From Nonomuraea angiospora (GTDB lineage Bacteria; Actinomycetota; Actinomycetes; Streptosporangiales; Streptosporangiaceae): a stretch of 64,000 nt of DNA. Below the pieces are notes generated by a model that saw only the letters and a program-made list of their open reading frames with translations, was not told where the DNA came from and did not search any database. This document shows, piece after piece, positions 17,385-25,533 of this stretch (positions are counted from its first letter, which is position 1; every line of letters starts with the position of its first letter). The translations under genes were made by a program, and so were the position numbers. The stretch spans positions 3,348,001-3,412,000 of the forward strand of contig NZ_JADBEK010000001.1 in assembly GCF_014873145.1 (NCBI RefSeq), given 5' to 3'.

Positions 17385-18320
17385 CTAGTTCCACGCCTCG
17401 TACGCGGCGGCCGCGACCACGAGGTCCTCCCAGGCCATGCCCGTGCTCTTGAACACGCGCGGCCCCGTGCCGGCGACCACCCGCCCCGCGACGAGGTCGG
17501 CGAGGTTGCCCGCGAGATGACCGGCGGTGATCGTGCCCTCGCGGATCGGGATGAGCAGATCGCCCGCCTCCTCCAGGGCGGCCGCCCTGGCCTCGACGAC
17601 CACGGTGGCGCGGGCGACGAGGTCGCCGTCGAGCTCGCGGGCGCCGGGCTCGTGCGACCCGACCGCGACGACGGTGACGCCGTCGCGGGCGAGCTTACCG
17701 GGGAACAGCGGTTCCCTGGCTGTCGTGCAGCACACGATGACGTCGGCCCCGGCCAGTGCTTCCGCGGAGCCGGACCGCGGGAGGGCACGGGCGGTCAGGC
17801 CGAGCGCGCGGCAGCGGCCCGCGAGCGCCTCCGCTCGGCCCTGGTCGCGCCCGACCACGGTCACGTCCTCGATGGGGCGCACCTCCCGCAGCGCGAGCAC
17901 GTGCCCCCACGCCTGCGGGCCGCTCCCGAACACCACCAGCCGCCGGGCGTCCCCGTCCGCCAGGTGGCCGACGGCGAGCGCCGAGACGGCGGGGGTGCGC
18001 AGGGAGGTGAGCGCGATCCCGTCCAGGGCCGCGAGCGGGGTCAGGGTGTCGCCGTCGAACAGCAGGTACGTCCCCTGGATCCGGGGCAGCTCGCGATCGG
18101 GGTTGCCGGGCGCGATGGTGACGGCCTTCACCCCCGCGTACCGTCCGGCCGCGGCGGGCATGAGCAGGAGCTGCCCGGCCGGCAGGTCCACGATCGGCCG
18201 CTGCGGCGTGGCCTCGGGGTCGAGCCCGGCGCGCAGGGCGTCCCGCAGGATCCGTACGGCGCTCCCCATCGGCACCAGCCGCTCCATCGTGGCGGCGTCG
18301 AGATACGGCAGTCCGGTCAT
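17385..18320 (-). CDS. Ornithine cyclodeaminase/mu-crystallin family protein, probable Delta1-pyrroline-2-carboxylate reductase
   Basis: A 311-residue NAD(P)-binding protein of the OCD/mu-crystallin family. The Rossmann motif is VVFGSGPQAWGHVLAL near residue 125, and RTPAVSALAV and VGSHEPGARELD are typical family segments. In hydroxyproline clusters such proteins reduce Delta1-pyrroline-2-carboxylate to L-proline, the second step of trans-3-hydroxy-L-proline breakdown. That assignment fits the two proline-racemase-family genes beside it. Ornithine cyclodeaminase or alanine dehydrogenase activity cannot be excluded. The ATG at 18320 overlaps the stop of the previous gene by 4 nt. Confidence 0.87.
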   Translation of the reverse strand: MTGLPYLDAATMERLVPMGSAVRILRDALRAGLDPEATPQRPIVDLPAGQLLLMPAAAGRYAGVKAVTIAPGNPDRELPRIQGTYLLFDGDTLTPLAALDGIALTSLRTPAVSALAVGHLADGDARRLVVFGSGPQAWGHVLALREVRPIEDVTVVGRDQGRAEALAGRCRALGLTARALPRSGSAEALAGADVIVCCTTAREPLFPGKLARDGVTVVAVGSHEPGARELDGDLVARATVVVEARAAALEEAGDLLIPIREGTITAGHLAGNLADLVAGRVVAGTGPRVFKSTGMAWEDLVVAAAAYEAWN

Positions 18321-19330
18321 CGCAGCGTGAACCCCACATCCATCGGGTCGTCGGGATCGAGCTCGAAGACGTGCCGCCCGGTCCGGTAGGCCATGCCTTC
18401 GATCTCCGGGACGACCCCCTCGCCGAGCACCTCGGCCACCCGCGCCAGGAAGGTGCTCCCCACGACGCTGTCGTGGATCAGGGGCGCGCGCAGCCCCGAG
18501 TCGTGCAGCAGCGCCATCCGCGCCGCCGTGCCCGACCCGCAGGGCGAGCGGTCCACCTCCCCGTCGGCGAACACCGTCACGTTCCGCTGGTGCGCCGCCC
18601 CGTCCCGGTCCGGCAGCTCGTCGTAGAAGATCACGCCGTAGACGCCGGACAGCCGGTCGTCGGACGGGTGCCGGGCGGCCGGATGGTCCGCCAGGTCGGC
18701 CTTGATGCGGCGGGCGTGGCCGATGAGGGCCGTCAGGTTCGCGGGCGCCACGGACAGGCCGACCGCCGCGGCGGGCAGCGACGCGTAGATCGCGCCGCCG
18801 TACGAGAGGTCGACCTTGGTCCTGCCCGCAGCCACGTCCCGCGCCAGCACGAAGGACGGCACGCTGACGAACGTCACCCCCGTCACCTTGCCCCCGGAGC
18901 AGCGCACCCGCGCCGTGACGCGCCCCGAGGGCACGTCGACGACCACGTCGGTCTCCCCGTCGGGGTCGGCGGCCACCAGCCCCTCGTGCACGGCGTAGGC
19001 GCCGAGCGCGATCGTGCCGTGGCCGCAGGCGGTGGAGAACCCGTCCTTGTGCCAGAACAGCGCCCCGAACGCGGCCCCCGGGTCGTCCGGCGGGACGAGG
19101 AAGCAGCCGTACATGTCGGCGTGGCCGCGCGGCTCCTGGCACAGCAGCCGCCGCACGCCGTCGAACCGGGGGTCGGCGGCGGCGGTGGAGCGGCGCGAGA
19201 GCACGTCAGCCCCGGGGACCTCGGGCACGCCGCCGGTCACGATCCGGAACGGCTCCCCGCCCGTGTGGTAGTCGGTCGTCGTGACCGTGGTCCCGGCCAG
19301 GCCGGAACCACGTCCGTCACGCTCGCTCAC
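18317..19330 (-). CDS. Proline racemase family protein with dehydratase-like framework and Cys/Cys active site
   Basis: A 337-residue PF05544 protein. The first catalytic motif is GFSTACGHGTIALG with C102, and the second is DRSPCGSGTAAR with C264. The surroundings of the first motif and the GSG of the second recall trans-3-hydroxyproline dehydratases, but those have Thr in place of the second Cys. With both cysteines it should catalyse two-base epimerisation (4-hydroxyproline or proline). The neighbouring pyrroline-2-carboxylate reductase-like gene would instead fit a dehydratase, so the activity is open. The start GTG at 19330 overlaps the upstream stop codon. Confidence 0.85.
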   Translation of the reverse strand: MSERDGRGSGLAGTTVTTTDYHTGGEPFRIVTGGVPEVPGADVLSRRSTAAADPRFDGVRRLLCQEPRGHADMYGCFLVPPDDPGAAFGALFWHKDGFSTACGHGTIALGAYAVHEGLVAADPDGETDVVVDVPSGRVTARVRCSGGKVTGVTFVSVPSFVLARDVAAGRTKVDLSYGGAIYASLPAAAVGLSVAPANLTALIGHARRIKADLADHPAARHPSDDRLSGVYGVIFYDELPDRDGAAHQRNVTVFADGEVDRSPCGSGTAARMALLHDSGLRAPLIHDSVVGSTFLARVAEVLGEGVVPEIEGMAYRTGRHVFELDPDDPMDVGFTLR

Positions 19331-20328
19331 AGCTCGAACCCGGCGGGGAACGGGTCACGCGGGTCCAGGAAGTACTGGGCGGTGCCGGTGACCCAGGCAC
19401 GGCCGGTGATCGAGGGCACGACGGCCGGCTCGCCGCCCACGGTGGTCTCCTCCAGCAGCCGCCCGATGAACCGGGTCCCGATGAACGACTCGTTCACGAA
19501 GTCCCGGCCGAGCGGCAGCTCGCCCCTGGCGTGCAGCTGCGCCATCCGCGCGCTGGTGCCGGTGCCGCACGGCGAGCGGTCGAACCAGCCCGGGTGGATG
19601 GCCATGGCGTGCCGCGAGTGGTGGGCGTCCGAGCCGGGGGCGGCGAAGTAGACGTGGTGGCAGCCCCGGATGCGGTCGTCCTCGCGGTGGACGGGCTCGT
19701 CGGCCGCGTTGATCGCCTCCATGGTGGCCAGGCCGGCGGCGATGATCTCGTTCTTGGCCCTGCGGTCGAAGGGCAGGCCGTAGGAGTCGAGGTCGACGAC
19801 GGCGTAGAAGTTGCCGCCGTACGCGAGGTCGTACGGGATCTCCCCGAACCCCGGCACCTTCACGACGGCGTCGAGCCGGTCGCTGTAGGAGGGCACGTTG
19901 CGCAGCGTCACCGACATGGCCTGGCCGTCCTCGACGGCCACGTCCACCTCGACGAGGCCGGCCGGCACCTCCAGGCGCACGGTGGTGACCGGCTCCACGA
20001 CCTCGACCATGCCCGTCTCGACGAGCACGGTGGCCACGCCGATGGTGCCGTGCCCGCACATCGGCAGCAGCCCCGACACCTCGATGAACAGCACGCCGTA
20101 GTCCGCGTCCGGCCTGGTGGGCGGCTGCAGGATGGCGCCGCTCATGGCGGAGTGGCCGCGCGGCTCGGTCATCAGCAGGGTGCGGATGTGGTCGAGGTGG
20201 TCACGGAAGTAGACGCGCCGCTCGGCCATGCTCGCGCCCGGGATCACGCCTATCCCGCCGGTGATGACGCGGGTGGGCATGCCCTCGGTGTGGGAGTCGA
20301 CGGCGTGGAAAACGCGTTTTGTCCTCAT
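19327..20328 (-). CDS. 4-hydroxyproline 2-epimerase
   Basis: A 333-residue proline racemase family enzyme. Catalytic motifs are LPMCGHGTIG with C91 and DRSPCGTGTSARMAQLHARG with C254, the pattern of hydroxyproline 2-epimerases, which convert trans-4-hydroxy-L-proline to cis-4-hydroxy-D-proline. This is the entry step for the D-hydroxyproline dehydrogenase encoded upstream in the same operon. The start ATG at 20328 overlaps the previous stop codon (ATGA). It is a paralogue of the next gene in the operon but diverges in length and motif context, so the two are unlikely to be a recent duplication. Confidence 0.9.
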   Translation of the reverse strand: MRTKRVFHAVDSHTEGMPTRVITGGIGVIPGASMAERRVYFRDHLDHIRTLLMTEPRGHSAMSGAILQPPTRPDADYGVLFIEVSGLLPMCGHGTIGVATVLVETGMVEVVEPVTTVRLEVPAGLVEVDVAVEDGQAMSVTLRNVPSYSDRLDAVVKVPGFGEIPYDLAYGGNFYAVVDLDSYGLPFDRRAKNEIIAAGLATMEAINAADEPVHREDDRIRGCHHVYFAAPGSDAHHSRHAMAIHPGWFDRSPCGTGTSARMAQLHARGELPLGRDFVNESFIGTRFIGRLLEETTVGGEPAVVPSITGRAWVTGTAQYFLDPRDPFPAGFEL

Positions 20329-21218
20329 CGCAGCCCTTCTGCCAGTGCCTTCTCGGTCGCCGCTCGCACGATAGCGGCCTGCTCGTCCGTCAGCGGCTGC
20401 CTGGGCTGCCTGCACGGCCCGCCGTGGCGGCCCGCGAGGTCCATGGACAGCTTGATGGCCTGGACGAACTCCGTCTTGGAGTCCCAGCGCAGCAGGGGGT
20501 GCAGCGTCCGGTAAAGAGGCAGCGCGGTCTCCAGGTCGCCGGCGACGGCGGCGCGGTAGAGCGCGGCGTTGGAGACGGGCAGCGCGTTGGGGTAGCCGGC
20601 GATCCAGCCCACCGCCCCGGCCACGGCGAGTTCGAGCAGCACGTCGTCGGAGCCGATCAGCAGGTCCAGCTCGGGCGCCAGCTCGGCCAGCTCGTACGCG
20701 CGCCGCACGTCCCCGCTGAACTCCTTGACCGCCACGATCAGCCCCTCCTCGTGCAGCTTTGCGAGCAGCGCGGGGGTCAGGTCCACCTTGGTGTCGAACG
20801 GGTTGTTGTAGGCCACGACGGGCAGGCCCGCCTTGGCGACCTCGCGGTAGTGCGCGATGACGGCCCGCTCGTCGGCGCGGTAGGAGTTGGGCGGCAGCAG
20901 GAGCAGCGAACCGCAACCGGCCTCGGCCGCCTGCTCGGCCCACCGGCGCGACTCCGCGGCGCCGTACGCGCCCACTCCGGCCATCACCCTGCGCCCGCCC
21001 ACGGCCTGGACGGCGGTCTCGACCACCTTGGCCCGCTCCTCCGAGGTGAGCGTCTGGTACTCGCCCAGCGAACCGTTGACCGCGACGCCGTCGCAGTCGT
21101 TGTCGACCAGCCAGCGGCAGTGGTCGGCGTAGCCGTCGTAGTCGACGGAAAGGTCGTCGCGCAGGGGCAGCGCGGTGGCCACCATGATGCCGTGCCAGGC
21201 TTTGGTGCGGTTGTCCAT
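20325..21218 (-). CDS. DapA-family protein, probable 1-pyrroline-4-hydroxy-2-carboxylate deaminase
   Basis: A 297-residue class I aldolase of the DHDPS/NAL superfamily. The Schiff-base lysine is K165 (IVAVKEFSGD), the conserved tyrosine is in VVAYNNP, and the carboxylate-binding motif is GVAVNGSLGEY. In hydroxyproline operons this family converts 1-pyrroline-4-hydroxy-2-carboxylate to alpha-ketoglutarate semialdehyde and ammonia. The ATG at 21218 is preceded by GGAGG nine bases upstream. A longer frame starting at 21302 overlaps the previous gene's low-complexity 3' end and lacks support. Confidence 0.88.
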   Translation of the reverse strand: MDNRTKAWHGIMVATALPLRDDLSVDYDGYADHCRWLVDNDCDGVAVNGSLGEYQTLTSEERAKVVETAVQAVGGRRVMAGVGAYGAAESRRWAEQAAEAGCGSLLLLPPNSYRADERAVIAHYREVAKAGLPVVAYNNPFDTKVDLTPALLAKLHEEGLIVAVKEFSGDVRRAYELAELAPELDLLIGSDDVLLELAVAGAVGWIAGYPNALPVSNAALYRAAVAGDLETALPLYRTLHPLLRWDSKTEFVQAIKLSMDLAGRHGGPCRQPRQPLTDEQAAIVRAATEKALAEGLR

Positions 21219-21240
21219 AGGAAAGTCCTCCATGTCAGAG

Positions 21241-22626
21241 TCAGTGGGCGGGGGGAACGTCGGGAAGATCGGAAACATCGGGAAGCTCGGCCAGCGCGCC
21301 AAGGGTGACGGGCTGGGCGATGGGGCGGCGGGGCGGCCGCTGCGGCTCCCCGGCCAGGCAGGAGACGGCGTAGCCGCAGATGCGGCCCTGGCACCAGCCC
21401 ATGCCGGGCCTGGCCAGCAGCTTGATCGAGCGCGCGTCGGTGGCGCCGAGGTCCTGCGCCTCGCGCAGGCGGGCCAGCGGCACCTCCTCGCAGCGGCACA
21501 CCGTTGTGTCGTCGCGCAGCCAGCCCTGCCAGCCGGGTTTGACGGGGTAGGCCCGCTGCAGCGCCTCCCCGAAGGCCCGCCCGCGCTCCCGGCGGCGCAG
21601 CAGCAGCCCTGACTCCGCCCCCGAGGCCGGCCGGGAGCCGCGCGAGTCGGCCACCACGGCGCGGCCGGCGATGCGGCCCTCGGTCTCGGACAGGAGCCAG
21701 CCGCCCACGCCCGTGGGCTCCCCAGCGGCCCAGACCCCGGGCACGGAGGTGCGCTGGGCGGCGTCCGCGTCGAGCACGGGGCTGCCGTCCACGTCGTCGC
21801 GGGTGGCGCAGCCGAGCTGGGTGCCCAGGTCGATCTGCGGCACGAACCCGTAGCCGACGGCCACCGTGTCGCACTCGACGACGCGGGTGGCGAGAACGTT
21901 CCACTCCTGGTCGAGGCGGGCCACGGTGACGGCCTCCACCTCGCGCTCGCCGTGCGCCGCGACCACCGCCTGGCGCGTCCGGTACGGCACGCGGTGCCTG
22001 GCCAGGCTGGCGGCGTACCCGGCGGCCTCCCCGGCCTTGCCCAGGGCCAGCAGCGGATGCCTGGCCAGCCCGAGCCCGCCGTTCGCCTCGAGCACCCCGA
22101 GCACCCGCGCCCCCGCCCCGGCCAGGCCGGTGGCCACGGGCAGCAGGAACGGGCCGGTGCCGGAGACGACGATCCGCCGGCCCGCCACGACGCCGTTGCC
22201 CTTGAGCAGCGCCTGCGCGCCGCCGGCGGTCAGGACGCCGGGCAGGTCCCACCCGGGGAACGGCAGCGGCCGGTCGTGCGCGCCGGTGGCGATCAGCAGC
22301 CGCCGCGCCCGCAGGACGACCTGCCGCTCCGCGGAGCCCTCGGCACGCGTGACGCAGTGAACGACGAGGTCCCCGCCGGGCTCGCGGCTGACGCTCCACA
22401 CCTGGTGGCGTAGTAGCACGTCGGCGCGGGCGTCCAGGGCCCGCGCCTGCCGCAGGAACCGCTCCAGGCCGGGCGCGGGCTCGGGGTCGGCGGCGTGGCG
22501 GAAGTACTGGCCGCCGAGCCGTACGGAAGAGTCCAGGAGCGCCACCCGCAGTCCGGCCAGCGCCGCCGTGAGCGCGCCGGCCACCCCGGCGGGCCCGCCG
22601 CCGATCACCGCCAGGTCGTACGTCAT
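21241..22626 (-). CDS. FAD-dependent D-hydroxyproline dehydrogenase, alpha-like subunit (HcnB/OoxA type)
   Basis: A 461-residue flavoprotein with an N-terminal FAD Rossmann motif (VIGGGPAGVAGA) and a second nucleotide site near residue 155 (VVSGTGPFLLPVA). The C-terminal [2Fe-2S] domain has ligands C377, C379, C412 and C417 (CRCEEV and GMGWCQGRICG). It matches the larger subunit of heteromeric D-hydroxyproline, opine and cyanide-forming dehydrogenases. With the small ferredoxin-like subunit and the second flavoprotein it should oxidise cis-4-hydroxy-D-proline, passing electrons to the respiratory chain. The ATG at 22626 overlaps the upstream stop codon. The last 30 residues are a low-complexity tail rich in Asp, Val and Pro. 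Confidence 0.88.
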   Translation of the reverse strand: MTYDLAVIGGGPAGVAGALTAALAGLRVALLDSSVRLGGQYFRHAADPEPAPGLERFLRQARALDARADVLLRHQVWSVSREPGGDLVVHCVTRAEGSAERQVVLRARRLLIATGAHDRPLPFPGWDLPGVLTAGGAQALLKGNGVVAGRRIVVSGTGPFLLPVATGLAGAGARVLGVLEANGGLGLARHPLLALGKAGEAAGYAASLARHRVPYRTRQAVVAAHGEREVEAVTVARLDQEWNVLATRVVECDTVAVGYGFVPQIDLGTQLGCATRDDVDGSPVLDADAAQRTSVPGVWAAGEPTGVGGWLLSETEGRIAGRAVVADSRGSRPASGAESGLLLRRRERGRAFGEALQRAYPVKPGWQGWLRDDTTVCRCEEVPLARLREAQDLGATDARSIKLLARPGMGWCQGRICGYAVSCLAGEPQRPPRRPIAQPVTLGALAELPDVSDLPDVPPAH

Positions 22627-22865
22627 GACGTCGTCACCTCGTCACCGGGCGCGGCCTCCACCAGGCAGGCCCGCTCGGGCGCCCGCCCGTTGACCGAGAT
22701 CAGGCAGTCGAAGCAGACCCCGATCCCGCAGAACAGCCCGCGGGGCCGCCCGCCGAAACGGGTGCTGCGCCACGACCGCACCCCGGCCGCGTGCAGCGCC
22801 GCCCCGATCGTCTGCCCGGGCACGACGGGCACCGGACGCCCGTCGATCGTGATGTGGAACGTCAA
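22623..22865 (-). CDS. [2Fe-2S] small subunit of the dehydrogenase (HcnA-like)
   Basis: An 80-residue ferredoxin-like subunit. Cysteines at 46, 51, 54 and 67 (FCGIGVCFDC, then C) give the plant-type 2Fe-2S pattern. It corresponds to the gamma or HcnA-like subunit of D-hydroxyproline and opine dehydrogenases, relaying electrons between the two flavin subunits. It overlaps both neighbours by 4 nt, so the three subunits are translationally coupled in a beta-gamma-alpha order. Confidence 0.88.
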   Translation of the reverse strand: MTFHITIDGRPVPVVPGQTIGAALHAAGVRSWRSTRFGGRPRGLFCGIGVCFDCLISVNGRAPERACLVEAAPGDEVTTS

Positions 22866-24004
22866 GAGGACTCCTCCGCGAAGCGATCCGGCCGGAAGGG
22901 CCGCAGGTCCAGGTCGGTCGGGGAGCCGGTGAGCACCTGCGCGAGCAGGTGACCGGTCGCCGGGGCGAGCCCGATGCCCGCCCCCTCGTGCCCGCAGGCG
23001 TGATAGAGCCCGGGAACGCGCGGGTCGGCGCCGATGACGGGCAGGTGGTCCGGGCAGTACGGCCGGAACCCGCAGTAGGACCTGATGGCCCGCACCTCGC
23101 GCAGCGCGGGGAACAGCGCCACGGCCTGCTCGGCCAGGCGGGCGAGCACCGGCACCGACGTCGTCCGGTCGAACCCGACCCGCTCCCTGCTGGCCCCGAT
23201 GAGCACGGTGCCCGCGGGCGTGCCCTCCACGACCGCCGACGTCTCCAGGCCCTCCGAGTCGCTGGCCACGTTCGTGACGTAGGCGGCGGTGTAGACCTTG
23301 TGCCTGATCAGCGGCTGCGGCAGCGGCTCGGTGACGAGGATGAACCCGCGCCTGGGCAGGATCGGCAGCTCGACCCCCGCCAGCGCGGCCACCTCGCCGC
23401 CCCAGGTGCCCGCCGCGTTGATCACCGCGTCGCCGAGCACGTCACCCTGGGGGGTGCGCACGCCCGCGACGCGGTCCCCTTTCCGGATGAAGCCGGTCAC
23501 GGCCGCCCCGAGGCGCAGCCGGAGCGTCCCGTGGCCGAAGCTCTCCGCGCCGTGCCTGAGCAGGCGCGCGGCGGCCAGCATGGGCTGCACCTGAGCGTCC
23601 TCGGGGTAGTAGACCCCGCCGGCCAGGCCCTCGGCCAGGTGCGGCTCGTAGTCGCGCAGCGACTCGGCGGGCACCAGGGTGTGCTTCACGTCCTGCTTGG
23701 CGGCCAGCTCGGCGAGCTGCCGCCGGACCTCGCCGGTCTCGGCGACCACCAGGCCGCCCTTGGGCTCGAACTCGAACCCGCCGAGGTCCGCCAGCGAGCG
23801 CCAGAGCCGGTTGGACAGCAGGGCCAGCTCCAGCTCGGGGCCCGGCTCCTTGTCGGACACCAGCACGTTGCCCTCGCCCGAGCCGGTCGTGCCGCCCGCC
23901 ACGGGGCCACGGTCGACCACGGTCACGTCGAGACCGGCGCGCGCGGCGTAGTAGGCGCATGCGGCGCCCACGACTCCGGCGCCGACCACGATGACGTCGG
24001 ACAT
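22862..24004 (-). CDS. FAD-dependent oxidoreductase, D-hydroxyproline dehydrogenase beta-like subunit (HcnC/DAO type)
   Basis: A 380-residue D-amino-acid oxidase fold protein. The FAD-binding motif VVGAGVVGAACAYYAARAG occupies residues 5-23 and is followed by GGTTGSGEGNVL. The C-terminal GADPRVPGLYHACGHEGAGI and the following GLAP segment close the active site. It should hold the catalytic flavin that takes hydride from the D-imino acid. It is the first gene of the operon, with a strong site (GGGAGGTGATGA) upstream. A monomeric glycine or sarcosine oxidase is the alternative, but the linked HcnA- and HcnB-like genes favour the heteromeric enzyme. Confidence 0.88.
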   Translation of the reverse strand: MSDVIVVGAGVVGAACAYYAARAGLDVTVVDRGPVAGGTTGSGEGNVLVSDKEPGPELELALLSNRLWRSLADLGGFEFEPKGGLVVAETGEVRRQLAELAAKQDVKHTLVPAESLRDYEPHLAEGLAGGVYYPEDAQVQPMLAAARLLRHGAESFGHGTLRLRLGAAVTGFIRKGDRVAGVRTPQGDVLGDAVINAAGTWGGEVAALAGVELPILPRRGFILVTEPLPQPLIRHKVYTAAYVTNVASDSEGLETSAVVEGTPAGTVLIGASRERVGFDRTTSVPVLARLAEQAVALFPALREVRAIRSYCGFRPYCPDHLPVIGADPRVPGLYHACGHEGAGIGLAPATGHLLAQVLTGSPTDLDLRPFRPDRFAEESS

Positions 24005-24026
24005 TCATCACCTCCCAGATCTGTAA

Positions 24027-24037
24027 TATGTCACATA
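24027..24037. promoter_or_regulatory. Candidate FadR-type GntR operator of the hydroxyproline operon
   Basis: TATGT-C-ACATA, a perfect 11-bp palindrome. It fits the T-x-GT-N-AC-x-A pattern of FadR-subfamily regulators and lies 23 bp upstream of the first start codon (24004), with the ribosome-binding sequence between. The operon's own GntR protein is the natural ligand; binding is inferred. Confidence 0.6.
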
Positions 24038-24440
24038 CCCCGCTCTCTTGAGAAGGCCCTTTCCACCGGCTGGACGACACCGCCGCCCCTGACCCCGCCG
24101 CTACCCACCGACGCCATATCACCACCTCGCCGCACCCGCCCGAACTCCCTTCGAGGGGGGCGGCCGACGCGCCCCGCCGCACTCCGGCTGGGGTCCTTCA
24201 AGGAGAGGTGGCTGAAACGCGCCCGCCGCACTCGGCCGGGACCCCCGGGGATGGCCGACGTGCCCGCCGCACTTCGGCTGGGGTCCTTTCGAGGACAGGT
24301 GGCCGGAGCGCCGTCCCGCACGCTCGACAGCGCGCCCGCCGCGCGACGGCCGCACGCCACGCCTCGCCGGGGCTTCGGGTGGGGGAACCTGGAGGACGGC
24401 CGAGGGTTCGTCGTGGGGTCGGGGGTGGGGTGACCGGTGG

Positions 24441-24468
24441 TGGGACCGGGTGGGTGGGCCCGTACCAT
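24441..24468 (+). promoter_or_regulatory. Candidate promoter for ctaA
   Basis: A -10-like TACCAT (24463-24468) lies 7 bp before the ctaA GTG, with a weak TGGGAC 16 bp upstream. No Shine-Dalgarno sequence is visible, so a leaderless transcript is likely. Confidence 0.4.
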
Positions 24469-24475
24469 CGATGGC

Positions 24476-25471
24476 GTGAAGCTACCCACCGACCACCCCA
24501 ACCGCCACGTGCGCAGCCTGTTCTCCGTCTGGGCGCCCACGAAGCAGTCGATGCGGGCCTGGGCGCTGGCGTCCGTGGTGGTCAACGCGGGCATCGCGGT
24601 GACGGGCGCGGGCGTGCGCGTCACCGGTTCCGGGCTGGGCTGCCCGACCTGGCCCAAGTGCACGCCGGACAGCTTCATCCCGGTCGCGCACCCCGAGGTG
24701 TCGATGCTCAACATGCTCGTCGAGTTCGGCAACCGGCTGCTGACGTTCCTGGTGCTGGCGGTGGGCGTGGCGTGCGTGGTGTCGGCGTTGCGGCTGGCGC
24801 CGCGCAGGCGCTCGCTGGCGGCGCTGGCGCTGCTGCAGCCGGCGGGCGTCCTGGCGCAGGCGCTGTGGGGCGGCCTGGTGGTCAGCACGATGCTCAACCC
24901 GTTCACGGTGGGCATGCACTTCCTCATCTCCATCGGCCTGATCGCCGCCTGCTGGATGCTGTACGCCCGCGCGGGCGAGGGCGACGGACCGGCGCGGCCG
25001 GTGGCCCACCGCGACATCCGCAAACTCGGCTACGCGCTGCTCGCGGCCGTGTTCGCCCTGCTGGTGGTCGGGGTCGGGGTGAGCGGCACGGGCCCGCACT
25101 CGGGCGACGAGATGGCCTCCCGCTTCGACCTCGACATCGAGGCGGTGGCCCGGCTGCACGCCGACGTCGCGTACGTCGTGGTGGGGCTGACGTTCGCGCT
25201 GCTGTTCGCCCTGCATGTGAGCAAGGCGCCCCGGCCCGCCCGGCTGGCGGCGCTGGCGCTGCTGGCCGTGGAGCTGGGCCAGGGCGTGCTCGGCTACACG
25301 CAGTACTTCCTGGCCGTGCCCGCCGCGCTGGTGCTGCTGCACGTGCTCGGCTCCACGCTGGTCTGGATCGCCGCGCTCAGGGTGGTCACCTCGCTGCGCG
25401 CCCGCTCCCCGCAGACCGCCCCCGCCGACCACTCCCCCGCCGAAGCCGCCGGAGCACCCGCCGCCGTCTGA
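24476..25471 (+). CDS. ctaA: Heme A synthase CtaA (COX15)
   Basis: A 331-residue, 8-TM membrane enzyme that oxidises the C8 methyl of heme O to give heme A for the aa3-type oxidase. The first-half motif GAGVRVTGSGLGCPTWPKC carries the conserved Cys pair. Heme-ligand His residues lie in FGNRLLTF (context E-x-x-N/H), VGMHFLIS, ARLHADVAYV and LLHVLGSTLVW. One of the classical first-half positions reads EFGNR where many homologues have E-x-x-H-R, a substitution seen in some actinobacterial CtaA. The start GTG at 24476 follows a -10-like element. It lies in the same neighbourhood as ctaB. Confidence 0.93.
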   Translation: MKLPTDHPNRHVRSLFSVWAPTKQSMRAWALASVVVNAGIAVTGAGVRVTGSGLGCPTWPKCTPDSFIPVAHPEVSMLNMLVEFGNRLLTFLVLAVGVACVVSALRLAPRRRSLAALALLQPAGVLAQALWGGLVVSTMLNPFTVGMHFLISIGLIAACWMLYARAGEGDGPARPVAHRDIRKLGYALLAAVFALLVVGVGVSGTGPHSGDEMASRFDLDIEAVARLHADVAYVVVGLTFALLFALHVSKAPRPARLAALALLAVELGQGVLGYTQYFLAVPAALVLLHVLGSTLVWIAALRVVTSLRARSPQTAPADHSPAEAAGAPAAV

Positions 25472-25533
25472 GTGGATATGCCAGGGTATGAGGGGATCGG
25501 TCCGCCACTCCCCCACCGCCTGGAGGGTGTGAT

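Larger units (their letters stand above)
24005..24475. other. Divergent control region with imperfect about 45-bp repeats
   Basis: No gene accepted in 471 bp. Next to the hydroxyproline operon lies its candidate operator. Further right, four imperfect repeats begin with CGCCGCA at 24128, 24175, 24224 and 24265. The copies at 24175 and 24265 share CGGCTGGGGTCCTT, followed by a GAGGA-like segment and GGTGGC. Open frames on both strands here are compositional. Confidence 0.55.

Noticed and set aside
19327..24004. Hydrogen cyanide synthase (hcnABC)
   Set aside because: The three subunits resemble HcnA, HcnB and HcnC, but the linked epimerase, deaminase and reductase genes indicate a D-hydroxyproline dehydrogenase.
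24031..25023. Minus-strand open frame of 330 codons in front of ctaA
   Set aside because: It overlaps the repeats and the ctaA gene, shows repeated KDPSRSAAG-like peptides from the DNA repeat and no domain.
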